DNA from: Bacteroidia bacterium | GTDB lineage: Bacteria; Bacteroidota; Bacteroidia; UKL13-3 | NCBI GenBank assembly: GCA_018058135.1 | Contig: JAGPCK010000013.1 | Location: 1-58,887, forward strand | Direction: 5' to 3' | Length of the DNA: 58,887 bases | Shown: positions 26,094 to 34,829 of the stretch, piece after piece | Position numbering within the stretch: the first letter of the stretch is position 1 | Layout: every line of letters starts with the position of its first letter | Position numbers and translations under genes: made by a program | The notes under the pieces: generated by a model | What the model saw: the letters and a program-made list of their open reading frames with translations, nothing else | The model's database searches: none | What the model was told of the DNA's origin: nothing

Positions 26094-27076
26094 GCACATT
26101 TCGGGTACTGAGCATATTATCGTTTGCACTTTTTTTAGCTTCTTGTGAGAAAAAAGAAGACCCTTATCAATTGCCTGTTGCGGGGCCATCAAAAGTGATA
26201 ACCGTAGGGATGACGGAGAACTACAGTCGCCAGGTGTTTTTGAGTTTAGCAACGGGAGATACCACCGGCAGCATGACCTACGGATGGGATTTGGCTTTTG
26301 AATGTGGCGACAGTGCACGCATACTTACTAACTCAGGTAAAGATGTGATGGTGTATAATACCGGTGTAACTGATTTTAATGCCATTACCTCCACAGCAGG
26401 TGCGCAGTGGGATTGGGACAGAAGCAACGGAGCAGATGACTCTTTGGTAATTGGCAAACACTGGCACAACCACCACATTAGTTTTAAACAAGTGTACTTG
26501 ATTGATTTAAGTTCGTTGGTTAATACAGGCAGCCGCTATAAAAAAATGATTGTTGAATCAGTAGATGCGGCAGGTTATCATTTGCGTGTGGCGAATGTAA
26601 ACGGTACTGAAGAGAAACAAATTACAGTGGCTGTACAACCCGATGTAAATTACGTGTACCTTGATCTGGTTAGTGGTACACCAGTTCCTTCAGAACCGCA
26701 CAAGGCTCTGTGGCACGTGTGGTTTACACGATATAAAACATGGGTAAGTGCACTGGGCACTGTTATCCCGTACAATGTTACAGGTGTATACCTTAATCCC
26801 AACCAAGTAACCTGTACCAAGGTGGTAGATGTTCCCTTTGAACAGATTGACCACCATTTTGCACAACAGCAAACCTTACATACCCGAAGAGATGTGGTAG
26901 GATATGAATGGAAAGGGTTTGATTTTGATTTTACCAGTGCCAACTATAGAATATACAGTAACTGGACCTATATTTTAAAAGATGCACATGGTTTCTATTA
27001 TAAAATGCGTTTTCTTGATTTTTACGATGCCAACCGCAAAAAAGGGTATCCTAAAATAGAGTACCAGCAGTTGTAG
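26090..27076 (+). CDS. HmuY-family lipoprotein
   Basis: This is a 328-residue lipoprotein with a lipobox ending FLASC (C19). The HmuY signature is clear in YGWDLAFECG (about 64-73) and ILTNSGKDVMVYN (78-90), and a second half opens with HKALWHVWFTRY. A histidine cluster, KHWHNHH (123-129), is an obvious candidate for heme or metal binding, since HmuY uses paired histidines as axial heme ligands. It is translationally coupled to the TonB receptor (4-nt overlap). The combination of a T9SS-exported HmuY-like protein, a receptor and a lipidated HmuY suggests capture outside, then relay at the membrane. The ligand is unproven. Confidence 0.82.
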   Translation: MSTFRVLSILSFALFLASCEKKEDPYQLPVAGPSKVITVGMTENYSRQVFLSLATGDTTGSMTYGWDLAFECGDSARILTNSGKDVMVYNTGVTDFNAITSTAGAQWDWDRSNGADDSLVIGKHWHNHHISFKQVYLIDLSSLVNTGSRYKKMIVESVDAAGYHLRVANVNGTEEKQITVAVQPDVNYVYLDLVSGTPVPSEPHKALWHVWFTRYKTWVSALGTVIPYNVTGVYLNPNQVTCTKVVDVPFEQIDHHFAQQQTLHTRRDVVGYEWKGFDFDFTSANYRIYSNWTYILKDAHGFYYKMRFLDFYDANRKKGYPKIEYQQL

Positions 27077-27083
27077 AACGATG

Positions 27084-27116
27084 CACACACACGTTGCAAA
27101 CGCGCGCGAGTTGGGG
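27084..27116 (+). repeat. left inverted repeat bracketing the DUF2971 gene
   Basis: The core GTTGCAAACGCGCGC (27093-27107) is repeated in inverse orientation at 28020-28034, with further similarity on both sides (CACAC before it, AGTgG.GG after). Its own centre, CGTT-GCA-AACG, is a small palindrome. Confidence 0.75.
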
Positions 27117-27120
27117 AAGG

Positions 27121-27981
27121 TTATTTTAGCTCTAAATTAGAGTCAGAAACTTTGAAGTTTATCTCAAACTTATTTAGGATTTGACCGATATTGTGCTTTG
27201 CCCATTGATCAGATTTTGGATGATGAATAATTTCAAAATTATAATTTTCGAAATTGTTCAACGGAATTGGAATTCCAGCATAATCATAAGTGAAATTGTA
27301 TAAATTTTCTATATGTTTTCTTGAGATGCCAGCATTGTGTTCTATCGATTTAATTTGCCTTTCGTTTTCTTTCATTACAATCCTAAACTCCTTTTCATGT
27401 CCAAAACTACTGTCCTTGATAAATGTGGTGTCTGTTAAATTTCCATCTTGCTCTGAGAGTTTTCTTTCACTTTGAAAATCTAAATATTTAACAGGACTGC
27501 AAATAATTTCCTTTTGAAATACTCCTGACTCTATTTTCTCTAATAAAAAATTCTCTTTGAAATCAGAGTATTTTATTTTTATAGCAACACTGTTTGGATT
27601 ACTATATAGGTTCCACATAGCGGCAGATTCACTTAGGTTTTCTCCGACAACCCAACAACTTGCAAAATTAAAGCGTTGAATGATTCTCAATTTATCTTCG
27701 TTTTGATTCATTTCCAGTCCAAGAGTATCAACCTCCATGAATTGTCTAATTGTATCAAATGTAGGATGATTGTCAACCCTACGCTTGAAGTGTTTTAGCA
27801 GTAGTTGATTTGAGGAGATTCCTTCTCGTCTATCTTCAAACTTATCTAATCTTGTTAAGTACAATGACTTCTTAAAAAGAAAGTACAAAAACTTGTGCAG
27901 GTCAAGATATTTCCATAGATACTTGTCTTTAACAAGCTCATCATCATTTATAAAATTAACTTCTAAATATTCCTTTTCCAT
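27121..27981 (-). CDS. DUF2971 domain protein, probable inserted gene
   Basis: This is a 286-residue cytoplasmic protein. DUF2971 hallmarks are ASCWVVGENLSESAAMWNLY (about 108-127), VAIKIKYSD, and HEKEFRIVM (about 195-203). The domain is frequent in accessory and phage- or defence-associated loci, but its activity is unknown. The gene is visibly AT-richer than its neighbours and is bracketed within ~30 nt on each side by an inverted repeat (27084-27116 and 28011-28041). This suggests that it came in as a discrete single-gene element between the HmuY operon and the Spx-like gene. No transposase or integrase is inside the repeats. Confidence 0.8.
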   Translation of the reverse strand: MEKEYLEVNFINDDELVKDKYLWKYLDLHKFLYFLFKKSLYLTRLDKFEDRREGISSNQLLLKHFKRRVDNHPTFDTIRQFMEVDTLGLEMNQNEDKLRIIQRFNFASCWVVGENLSESAAMWNLYSNPNSVAIKIKYSDFKENFLLEKIESGVFQKEIICSPVKYLDFQSERKLSEQDGNLTDTTFIKDSSFGHEKEFRIVMKENERQIKSIEHNAGISRKHIENLYNFTYDYAGIPIPLNNFENYNFEIIHHPKSDQWAKHNIGQILNKFEINFKVSDSNLELK

Positions 27982-28010
27982 TAAATTGCTTTATAATTCA
28001 TAGTGTCAAA

Positions 28011-28041
28011 CCTCCACTAGCGCGCGTTTGCAACGCGTGTG
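28011..28041 (-). repeat. right inverted repeat bracketing the DUF2971 gene
   Basis: This is the inverse copy of the repeat at 27084. The core GCGCGCGTTTGCAAC spans 28020-28034. Alone it can fold as CGCGTT-TGC-AACGCG. It ends 6 nt before the Spx-like stop codon, so it may also help to end that transcript. Confidence 0.75.
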
Positions 28042-28046
28042 TTTTT

Positions 28047-28391
28047 TTAACGAAGTTGAGTGTCCCACTCTTCGGCATTAAAACCCAACACAATGCCTTT
28101 CTCTGTTTCCACCAGCGGGCGTTTAATCATGGAAGGTTTTTCCATCATCAGGTTAATGGCTGCCAGTTTATTATTGATGGATGTTTTTTCAGCCTCAGTA
28201 AGTTTTTTGAAAGTAGTGCCTTTGGTATTGATGAGTTGTGTTACCTCCAGTTTAGTGAGCCACTCATTCAACTTCTCTTTGCTGATGCCGTGTTTTTTAT
28301 AATCATGAAAAGAGTAATCCATCTCTTGTGCTTCCAACCAGTTGAAAGCCTTTTTCATGGTGTCGCAGTTTTTAATTCCATAGATAATCAT
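28047..28391 (-). CDS. ArsC/Spx-like (YffB-type) thioredoxin-fold protein
   Basis: This is a 114-residue protein of the ArsC family. It has a single N-terminal cysteine (C9 in KNCDTMKKA) rather than CxxC, then NTKGTTFKKL and MIKRPLVETEKG, which contains the conserved family Arg-Pro. This pattern is that of YffB/Spx-like proteins, which are either reductases using glutathione or regulators binding RNA polymerase; the sequence does not decide between them. A TAnnTTTG element lies 4 nt before the start codon. The divergent gene at 28434 begins 42 nt away. Confidence 0.87.
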   Translation of the reverse strand: MIIYGIKNCDTMKKAFNWLEAQEMDYSFHDYKKHGISKEKLNEWLTKLEVTQLINTKGTTFKKLTEAEKTSINNKLAAINLMMEKPSMIKRPLVETEKGIVLGFNAEEWDTQLR

Positions 28392-28395
28392 GCGT

Positions 28396-28403
28396 CAAAA
28401 ATA
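28396..28403 (-). promoter_or_regulatory. -7 promoter element of the Spx-like gene
   Basis: The minus strand reads TATTTTTG, 4 nt before the ATG at 28391, which implies a leaderless transcript. Confidence 0.45.
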
Positions 28404-28416
28404 GGCTTACTTCTAA

Positions 28417-28424
28417 TATCTTTG
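28417..28424 (+). promoter_or_regulatory. -7 promoter element of the DUF72 gene
   Basis: TATCTTTG lies 9 nt before the ATG at 28434. It is the divergent partner of the element at 28396. Confidence 0.4.
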
Positions 28425-28433
28425 AAAGAAAAA

Positions 28434-29342
28434 ATGGATTTTGGACGTATTGAAACAGCCCTACTTGCTGACGTAGATTTTACTTTGCCACCGGATACGG
28501 CTTTAACTACAGCTGTTTTAAATGCGGCCAAAAAGAGCGAAAAACCACGTGTATACGTAGGTTGTGCCAAGTGGGGACGCCCCGATTGGATAGGCAAAAT
28601 TTATCCCCCCAAGACCAAATCAGCTGATTTTTTAAAGGCGTATGCACAACAGTTTAATTCCATTGAACTCAACTCTGTGTACTACAATCTGCCCACTCCG
28701 CAGGGTATTCGCAAATGGAAGGATACGGTGGGTGATGATTTTTTGTTTTGTCCTAAATTTTCTGAAGTAATTACGCACCGCAAAAGGTTGCAAAACGTAG
28801 CGGCTGAACTGAATCAATACCTGAATGCAATTTACGAGTTAGGTAATAACCTGGGGCCTTTGTTTTTAATGCCTGAGCCACGTATGGGCCCCAAATACAA
28901 GCCGGTTATTGAACAGTTTATTCAGTCGTTGCCGGATGACATAAGTTTGTTTGTAGAGTATAGGCAGAAAGAATGGTTGCAACCTCAAAATGCAGCAGAC
29001 TCGTTTGACTATCTAAAGGAGTTAAATACAGGAACCGTAATTACTGATACCTCAGGCAGGAGAGACGCTTTGCACATGAACCTTACCACACCTCAGGCAT
29101 TTATTCGGATTGTGGGAAATGGCCTTCATACTACAGATTATACCCGCATTGATGCTTGGGTAGAAAGGATAGGTGTTTGGTTAAAAGCAGGTTTAGAGCG
29201 TTGTTATTTCTTCATGCACCAGCATGATGAGCGGTATTCTCCTGAATTGTGTAAATACCTGATTGAGCAACTGAATGCCAAACACCAGTTGGGCTTACAG
29301 GTGCCGGTATTTTTCAGTGGAGATGATAAGGGCCTGTTTTAG
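28434..29342 (+). CDS. DUF72 domain protein (YecE-like TIM barrel)
   Basis: This is a 302-residue DUF72/YecE-like protein, predicted to form a TIM barrel. Family motifs are YVGCAKWGRPDWIGKIYPP (about 40-58), FNSIELNSVYYNLPT, FCPKFSEVITHRKRL and FFMHQHDE near the end. The biochemical role of the family is unknown. The reading frame is open upstream to 28056, but that part overlaps the Spx-like gene antisense. The ATG at 28434 gives the normal family N-terminus and follows a promoter element. Its stop codon overlaps that of the convergent desaturase gene. Confidence 0.88.
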   Translation: MDFGRIETALLADVDFTLPPDTALTTAVLNAAKKSEKPRVYVGCAKWGRPDWIGKIYPPKTKSADFLKAYAQQFNSIELNSVYYNLPTPQGIRKWKDTVGDDFLFCPKFSEVITHRKRLQNVAAELNQYLNAIYELGNNLGPLFLMPEPRMGPKYKPVIEQFIQSLPDDISLFVEYRQKEWLQPQNAADSFDYLKELNTGTVITDTSGRRDALHMNLTTPQAFIRIVGNGLHTTDYTRIDAWVERIGVWLKAGLERCYFFMHQHDERYSPELCKYLIEQLNAKHQLGLQVPVFFSGDDKGLF

Positions 29343-30319
29343 GCCAGAATCCAGTTGAACTTGTACTCGGTAACCGGTGTATTAATGCGCTCAGCAATAC
29401 GTTTCAGTCTGTCAGGCAATTTGCACAGGTAATCACGGGCTTTTTCACCATTTTCATTCAATCCGGTAATGGCATCAATTTTCCATTCCTCAATAAGTGA
29501 AGACAGAATATCTGTATAATCAGTAGCGGTGTAAACGCCTAAACGTTGAGCCGCATCACTGAAATAAGAGAAGGTGTTGAGTTTATCACCCAGTTCGCGA
29601 AGGCATTGAGCAGGCATGGCAATTTTTTGTCGCATCATGTCTTCAAAAGCCAACATCATTTCATTGGGGTCTATTTCAAGTATGCGGGATACAAATGACT
29701 TATAGGCTTTGGCATGTCGGGCCTCATCAGCGGCTACCAAACCACACAATTTAGAAAGCATGTTATTGCCCTGTTGTTTGGCTAAGCTGGCTACCCTGCG
29801 GTGCGAAATATTGGTGGCCATTTCCTGAAAACTGGTATACACAAAGTTTCTGTAAGGATCGGTTGCTGCACCATTGTTAAAACCATCAGCAATTAAATAT
29901 TGGGTAGAGGCTTCAAACTCACGCATATTAATACGACCGCACAGGTAAAGGTAACGGTTAAGTACGTCTCCGTGGCGGTTTTCTTCAGCGGTCCAGGCAC
30001 GTAACCATTTCATCCAGCCGTTATTCTCTACCTGATTAAAACCGGTAATGCCGGCAATCCAGCTTTCGTAGGTAGGCAGGGCTTCTTCGGTAATGGTATC
30101 CGCTACCAAAACGGCAAGTAAATCATAGGATAAATTCTGTGCCTGTTCCTGTATGGTTTTTAAATCTTCGATAAACGTAGTATCTGAAGTAAGCGGAAGC
30201 AGTTCTGAGGCCTGCCAGTTGGTTTCTATGGGCTTCAGGTATTGGTTAGCAGTTTGTTCTATTTCTTTGCCCAGAAATAACATCACTTCTGAGCGCTTTG
30301 GAATTTGAGCCTGATACAT
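29339..30319 (-). CDS. acyl-[ACP] desaturase (soluble di-iron type)
   Basis: This enzyme inserts a double bond into acyl-ACP in the cytoplasm. The two ferritin-like di-iron ligand motifs are present: EENRHGD and DEARHAK. At 326 residues it has the length of bacterial FA_desaturase_2 members (DesA-like). The frame is open to 30349, but the ATG at 30319 (MYQAQIPKRSEV) is preferred because a TAnnTTTG element ends 5 nt upstream of it. It is mechanistically distinct from the membrane desaturase at 435. Its stop codon overlaps that of the DUF72 gene (convergent). Confidence 0.9.
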   Translation of the reverse strand: MYQAQIPKRSEVMLFLGKEIEQTANQYLKPIETNWQASELLPLTSDTTFIEDLKTIQEQAQNLSYDLLAVLVADTITEEALPTYESWIAGITGFNQVENNGWMKWLRAWTAEENRHGDVLNRYLYLCGRINMREFEASTQYLIADGFNNGAATDPYRNFVYTSFQEMATNISHRRVASLAKQQGNNMLSKLCGLVAADEARHAKAYKSFVSRILEIDPNEMMLAFEDMMRQKIAMPAQCLRELGDKLNTFSYFSDAAQRLGVYTATDYTDILSSLIEEWKIDAITGLNENGEKARDYLCKLPDRLKRIAERINTPVTEYKFNWILA

Positions 30320-30324
30320 TGCTG

Positions 30325-30332
30325 CAAAAGTA
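30325..30332 (-). promoter_or_regulatory. -7 promoter element of the acyl-ACP desaturase gene
   Basis: The minus strand reads TACTTTTG, 5 nt before the ATG at 30319. A TTTG lies 14 nt further upstream, closer than the usual -33 spacing. Confidence 0.5.
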
Positions 30333-30416
30333 ACACTATAGACGCACAAAGTCTATTTAATTGAAATGTTTGTATACTTATTTGTTCATTATCAATGATT
30401 AAGCTATTTGGTGAGA

Positions 30417-32576
30417 TTAGCCTCTATGCAAAAGAGTTATCAAACAGGTGCTTCCTTTTCCTTCTTCGCTTTCAAATCTGATAAAGCCATTATTTAATTT
30501 AGCATATTGGGAGCAAAGCTGCAAGCCCAAGCCACTGCCTGTTTCACCGGATGTGCCCTTGCTGGAAAAAGAATCTTCTTCAGGGTTAAGGAGTTTACGA
30601 AGGGTTTCTTCGCTCATACCTGTACCTTCATCTTTAATACATATAGTAACGGTGTTGTTTTCAATGCGGGTATCTAAAGTAATTCTTCCGCCTTTATGAC
30701 TGAATTTAATAGCATTGGCCAACACATTTCGTAAAATAATATCTAAGTGTGTACGGTCGGCAAATGCAGTTTCGTCTCCGGTTAAGTTATTGATGAAGGA
30801 AATATTTTTTTGCCTGGCCATTTCAAATAAGAGTTGCACATTATTCTTTATGGGTTCATTCAGAACTATTTTTTCGGGTTTGGGTGCTGTTCTGCCTTCA
30901 ATCTGCTCTTTTGACCAAAGGAGCAGGTTGTCCAGCAAAAGGTTAATGGAGCTTACCTGTAAAGATAAGCTGTGCTGCATACTTTTGCTTTCTTCAGCAC
31001 TTATTACATTTTCTGATTCCAACAACAATACATTGCTCAATGTGGCAATAGGGTTGCGTAAATCATGAGAGATAATCGAGAACATTTTATTGTTCATCTC
31101 ATTTAATGCGTGCAGCTGGGTGGCCTGTTTTCTTATTTCATTATTTTGAGCTGAAGTTACCTCAAGGTATTTTCTTGATTTTTCTCTACTTCGGTAAAGC
31201 ATAAAAATGAACGCCAATGCCAGAATACCTGCCAAACTAAACGCATAATTAAAATTGCGGTTTAAGTTGGCACGTTGCTTTTCAAACTCCCGCTCTTTCA
31301 TCAACGATTTTATAGTTTCTTCCTTTTTGTTTAACTCATAATCAAATCCAATTTCCTGAATTTTTTTCAAATCGTTTTCATTGTCGAGTGAGTCTTCAAA
31401 TGCTTTGGCAATTTTAAGGTAGTGCAGAGCAGATTTAAAATCACCGGTTTTTTCCAACGACTGGTACAAGAAGTTAGCCGATGCCATTTTCGTCATTTTG
31501 TCGGGGTGTTGCAGGGAGATGTTGTATCCTTTTTTTAGTAAAGCTATGCCCTCGGCTGTTTTGCCTGTATGTACCAGACTGAAACCAATGCCACTGTAGC
31601 AGCTTGCTGCAAGCAACATGTCTCCGGCCGGGAGACAAATTGCCAATGATTTGCGGTAATAGTCAATAGATTTGTCATACTCCTGAAGAATGCGGCTGAT
31701 CTCACCCAGATTAGATAGTGAAACGGATACATTTTGCATCATTCCTATCTTTTCAGCTAAAGCCAGACCTTTCTCAAAGTATTCTTTTGACTTTGTGTAC
31801 TCTTTCGTTTCGTAGTATATGGCTCCTAAATCAAGATAGTCCAGCACCATCCCGTATTCATTGTTCAGCTTTTTATTCACTTCTAATGCCTTATTGTGGT
31901 ATTCAAAGGCTTTGTCATACTTTTGAATTCTGAAATAAGAATTGCCAATATTGCTGTTGCTGTTAGCAATTCCTCGCTGGTCGTTTAACTCCTCTCTTAT
32001 TTTAAGTCCTTTCAGTTGGTTGCTTAGTGCTTTTTCATAATCACCCAAAGTGAGGTAAGTGTTACCTAAATTACTGTATGAAGAACCAACGCCCGACATA
32101 TCCTTTACCAGCTTTCTGATAGCTAAACTTTTCTCATAGTAAGCAATGGTTTTATGCAACTGCCCCATTTCAGCATATACAACTCCCATGTTGTTGTATA
32201 TGGCACCTTTCATTTTAGTCAGGTTGTCTTCTTCGGCAATTTTTAATGCTCTCCGGTATAGCGCCAAAGCGATATCATTATTTGTAAGGTTGTAGTTGGC
32301 AATGCCTTGTAGTTTGAGGCATTCAGCCATTCCTTTTCGGTATTTTAGATTTTCTGCTAAACTATATCCCTGTTGAGCAAGCAAAAGCATGCTATCAATA
32401 TTAATATATTGAAATTGCAGGGAAACATCTGATAGTAAATTGACTTTGATGGTATCGCTTTGCCTGTAGTTTTTCAGTACATGCATCAGGCTGTCAGGAT
32501 ACTGAGCAGCTCCTGTTGAAGTGTAAAGAAATAAAAGAATCATCAACCGGAAACCAGTTGAATGGAGCAGTTTCAT
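30417..32576 (-). CDS. TPR-containing sensor histidine kinase
   Basis: This is a 719-residue membrane sensor kinase. A signal sequence (to about residue 24) is followed by about seven periplasmic TPR repeats (about 60-380; for example AIYNNMGVVYAEMGQLHKTI), a coiled-coil stretch (about 405-435), one TM helix (about 440-460), another coiled coil, HisKA with the phospho-acceptor His in FSIISHDLRNPIATL (about 500), and HATPase_c with N box NVLANAIKFSHKGG and G boxes DEGTGMS and GSGLGLQLC. This is a widespread Bacteroidota layout. No response regulator is adjacent, so it is an orphan kinase. The signal is unknown. Confidence 0.92.
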   Translation of the reverse strand: MKLLHSTGFRLMILLFLYTSTGAAQYPDSLMHVLKNYRQSDTIKVNLLSDVSLQFQYINIDSMLLLAQQGYSLAENLKYRKGMAECLKLQGIANYNLTNNDIALALYRRALKIAEEDNLTKMKGAIYNNMGVVYAEMGQLHKTIAYYEKSLAIRKLVKDMSGVGSSYSNLGNTYLTLGDYEKALSNQLKGLKIREELNDQRGIANSNSNIGNSYFRIQKYDKAFEYHNKALEVNKKLNNEYGMVLDYLDLGAIYYETKEYTKSKEYFEKGLALAEKIGMMQNVSVSLSNLGEISRILQEYDKSIDYYRKSLAICLPAGDMLLAASCYSGIGFSLVHTGKTAEGIALLKKGYNISLQHPDKMTKMASANFLYQSLEKTGDFKSALHYLKIAKAFEDSLDNENDLKKIQEIGFDYELNKKEETIKSLMKEREFEKQRANLNRNFNYAFSLAGILALAFIFMLYRSREKSRKYLEVTSAQNNEIRKQATQLHALNEMNNKMFSIISHDLRNPIATLSNVLLLESENVISAEESKSMQHSLSLQVSSINLLLDNLLLWSKEQIEGRTAPKPEKIVLNEPIKNNVQLLFEMARQKNISFINNLTGDETAFADRTHLDIILRNVLANAIKFSHKGGRITLDTRIENNTVTICIKDEGTGMSEETLRKLLNPEEDSFSSKGTSGETGSGLGLQLCSQYAKLNNGFIRFESEEGKGSTCLITLLHRG

Positions 32577-32667
32577 ATTTTAGTTTAATGTTTGCAAGAT
32601 ATATAAAAGAAGGATAAAAAAATCTCTATGCAAATTGTCTCGGTTACATGAATAAGTCGGGAATATT

Positions 32668-32675
32668 TAACTTTG
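32668..32675 (+). promoter_or_regulatory. -7 promoter element of tcdA
   Basis: TAACTTTG ends 4 nt before the ATG at 32680, which predicts a leaderless transcript. The same CCCC-type spacer follows the rlmN element. Confidence 0.5.
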
Positions 32676-32679
32676 CCCC

Positions 32680-33420
32680 ATGGGTACAAACCGAAAACCA
32701 ATCAGCCCGTGGATGGGCAGAACGCAAGTGCTTTTGGGGGAACAAAAGCTGGAGAAATTAGTTAACTCACACGTGCTTGTTGTTGGACTTGGCGGAGTTG
32801 GAGGCATTGCAGCCGAAATGATAGCCCGCACCGGAGTAGGGAAAATGACCATTGTGGATGCTGATACGGTAGATCCTACTAACCGCAACAGGCAAATTCC
32901 GGCATTACACAGTACGGAAGGAAAAATAAAGGCTGAAGTGCTGGCTGAACGTTTGTTGGATATTAATCCTGAGCTTGAACTTACTGTAATTCCCGAGTAC
33001 CTGAAAGATACTCGTACGGATGAAATTCTGAACGGAACTAAGTTTGATTATGCTTTAGATTGTATTGATACGCTGGCACCCAAAGTTTTTTTTATTAAAG
33101 CTTGTATGGATAGAAACATTCCATTGGTGAGTTCCATGGGAGCAGGTTCAAAAGTTGATCCTACACAAATTCAGGTAGTGGATATTTCAGAAACACACAG
33201 CTGTAAACTGGCGCGTTACGTAAGGAAATATCTGCATAAATTGGGTGTACGTTCAGGGTTTAAAGCAGTATTCTCAGCTGAACAAAAAATGGAGGAAGCA
33301 CAGGTGGTGCTTACCGAAGGAAAGAATAAAAAATCATTTGTGGGTACCATCAGTTATATGCCGGCAGTATTCGGTTGCACGGTGGCTTCTGTTGCCATTC
33401 GCGATTTGTATAACCGATAG
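32680..33420 (+). CDS. tcdA: tRNA threonylcarbamoyladenosine dehydratase
   Basis: TcdA is an E1-like ATP-dependent enzyme that cyclises t6A37 of ANN-decoding tRNAs to ct6A. It has 246 residues, with the Rossmann nucleotide motif GLGGVGG (36-42), IVDADTVDPTNRNRQIPA (the adenylation site) and DCIDTLAPKVFF. It lacks the C-terminal extension of MoeB/ThiF and has no adjacent sulfur-carrier gene, which favours TcdA. Its stop codon abuts that of the convergent gene at 33421. Confidence 0.92.
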   Translation: MGTNRKPISPWMGRTQVLLGEQKLEKLVNSHVLVVGLGGVGGIAAEMIARTGVGKMTIVDADTVDPTNRNRQIPALHSTEGKIKAEVLAERLLDINPELELTVIPEYLKDTRTDEILNGTKFDYALDCIDTLAPKVFFIKACMDRNIPLVSSMGAGSKVDPTQIQVVDISETHSCKLARYVRKYLHKLGVRSGFKAVFSAEQKMEEAQVVLTEGKNKKSFVGTISYMPAVFGCTVASVAIRDLYNR

Positions 33421-33948
33421 TTACTGTTTTACCCTTTCCAGAATGGCATTCTGGTAGTTCATTATTTCAAAATCTTTTACTACAGGAATTTTGTCTTTTC
33501 CTCCGCTGCTACCGTTGGGCATAGCATTGGTGCTAATGATGGTGAAGTCAATTTTGTTTTTCTCAAAACGATATACTGCCGTAAGCAACTGGCCCTCAAC
33601 AATAAACTGGCTGATGAGCGTGCTGCCGAAAAGGTAATCGTTTATTCTGATACTGTTGTGTTCATCGGTAATAAAGTGCCCGGCATTAACAGTGTCTTTG
33701 ATTAATGTGTAATTGCGTACATCTTCTTTTTCTCCCTGCTTGTAAATAATTATAAATGAATAATTGTTGGGGGTTGATGTTTTTTCCAATACAATGTTCA
33801 TCTCTACCGTGCTTACAGTACCCTCTTTAGTAAATATGCTCAGGTTGCCTTTCCAACGGCCGGTCCAGGCTTCAGGAAAGAACATACTTTGTGCATTGGC
33901 CGAAACTATGCCTGAGAGTAAAAAAATGAATAGAATGTGTTTTTTCAT
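33421..33948 (-). CDS. secreted hypothetical protein
   Basis: This is a 175-residue protein with a clear signal peptide (cleavage after VSANAQ). The mature part starts with EAWTGRWKGNL and continues as alternating strands (EMNIVLEK, YSFIIIYKQ, SIRINDYLFGS, LTAVYRFEKNKIDFTIIS). This resembles a small periplasmic lipocalin-like beta barrel, but no family was recognised. It is next to the aldose epimerase gene on the same strand, 5 nt away (33954), so it may be the last gene of an EamA / epimerase / secreted protein operon. Confidence 0.7.
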   Translation of the reverse strand: MKKHILFIFLLSGIVSANAQSMFFPEAWTGRWKGNLSIFTKEGTVSTVEMNIVLEKTSTPNNYSFIIIYKQGEKEDVRNYTLIKDTVNAGHFITDEHNSIRINDYLFGSTLISQFIVEGQLLTAVYRFEKNKIDFTIISTNAMPNGSSGGKDKIPVVKDFEIMNYQNAILERVKQ

Positions 33949-33953
33949 AAAAA

Positions 33954-34829
33954 TTAAAATATGCTAATGGAGTATGATGTTTCAAAATGGTGGTAGGGAG
34001 ACAAATATAGAATACCTTCTTTGTTTATCAAATCACCTGTGTGTGTGTTGTTGTCGGCCAGTCCATGCCAGGGCTCAATACACAAAAAATTACTTCCCGG
34101 TTTTTTCCAAATACCAAGGTAGGGGAAGTTATTAAAAGTCATACCCACACTATGCGCATTATTTCTTTTGCTTTTTAGTGTTACCTGTGAAGAATTGATG
34201 TGTTTTAGTACTATGGCATCTTTGAGAAAAAGGTCGTCATGCAGTTCAATCGTATGGCTGTGCTGAAATACTTTTTCTGTTTGGCCGTTAAATATTCCTT
34301 CGTTTAATAAACAGCGTTCAGTAGTTTCAGCCTCGCTAAACTCGAGGTAAAAATCGGTTAAATACTCATGGTTATGGAAGGGACAGAAAAAGCCGGGATG
34401 TGCACCTATGGAGAAATACATTTCTTCGTTGCCAATGTTATGAACTCTCCAGCTGCAGGTGATGGTGTGTTGATGTAAGGTATAGATAATTTCCAACCTG
34501 AACCGGAAAGGGTATACCGTTAATGTTTCTTCATTAAAATCGGTAGAGTAGTGCAGTTGATTGGGTGATTGTTCAATTAGTGTAAATTCCATATCGCGCG
34601 CAAACCCGTGCTGCCCCACAGTATACTCTTTGCCCTTATGTGTGTAACGGTTGTTTTTCAATTTTCCTACAAATGGAAAAAGAACAGGTGCCTTGCGATT
34701 CCAGTATGTAGCATCACCCTGCCATAAACATTCTCTGTTTTGCACGGTTGAGAATATGCTTTGCAACTCGGCACCTTTATCAGCTACCGTTATTTCCAAC
34801 CACTCATTTTTCAGCCGATGAATACGCAT
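33954..34829 (-). CDS. aldose 1-epimerase family protein (LacX-like)
   Basis: This is a 291-residue galactose-mutarotase-fold protein acting on hexose or hexose-phosphate anomers. Recognisable parts are KGAELQSIFS, RKAPVLFPFVGKLKNN, QHGFARDMEF (conserved His), SIGAHPGFFCPF (second catalytic His) and ECL-type LCIEPWHGLAD (Glu). The order matches LacX/YeaD-like subfamilies. The start at 34829 (MRIHRLKNEWLEITV) gives the family N-terminus and overlaps the 3' end of the EamA gene by 26 nt, which implies translational coupling. The substrate is not known. Confidence 0.87.
   Translation of the reverse strand: MRIHRLKNEWLEITVADKGAELQSIFSTVQNRECLWQGDATYWNRKAPVLFPFVGKLKNNRYTHKGKEYTVGQHGFARDMEFTLIEQSPNQLHYSTDFNEETLTVYPFRFRLEIIYTLHQHTITCSWRVHNIGNEEMYFSIGAHPGFFCPFHNHEYLTDFYLEFSEAETTERCLLNEGIFNGQTEKVFQHSHTIELHDDLFLKDAIVLKHINSSQVTLKSKRNNAHSVGMTFNNFPYLGIWKKPGSNFLCIEPWHGLADNNTHTGDLINKEGILYLSPYHHFETSYSISIF

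Noticed and set aside
28056..28433. Open upstream extension of the DUF72 frame (126 more codons)
   Set aside because: It lies antisense to the Spx-like gene, has no family similarity, and a promoter element sits between it and the true start.
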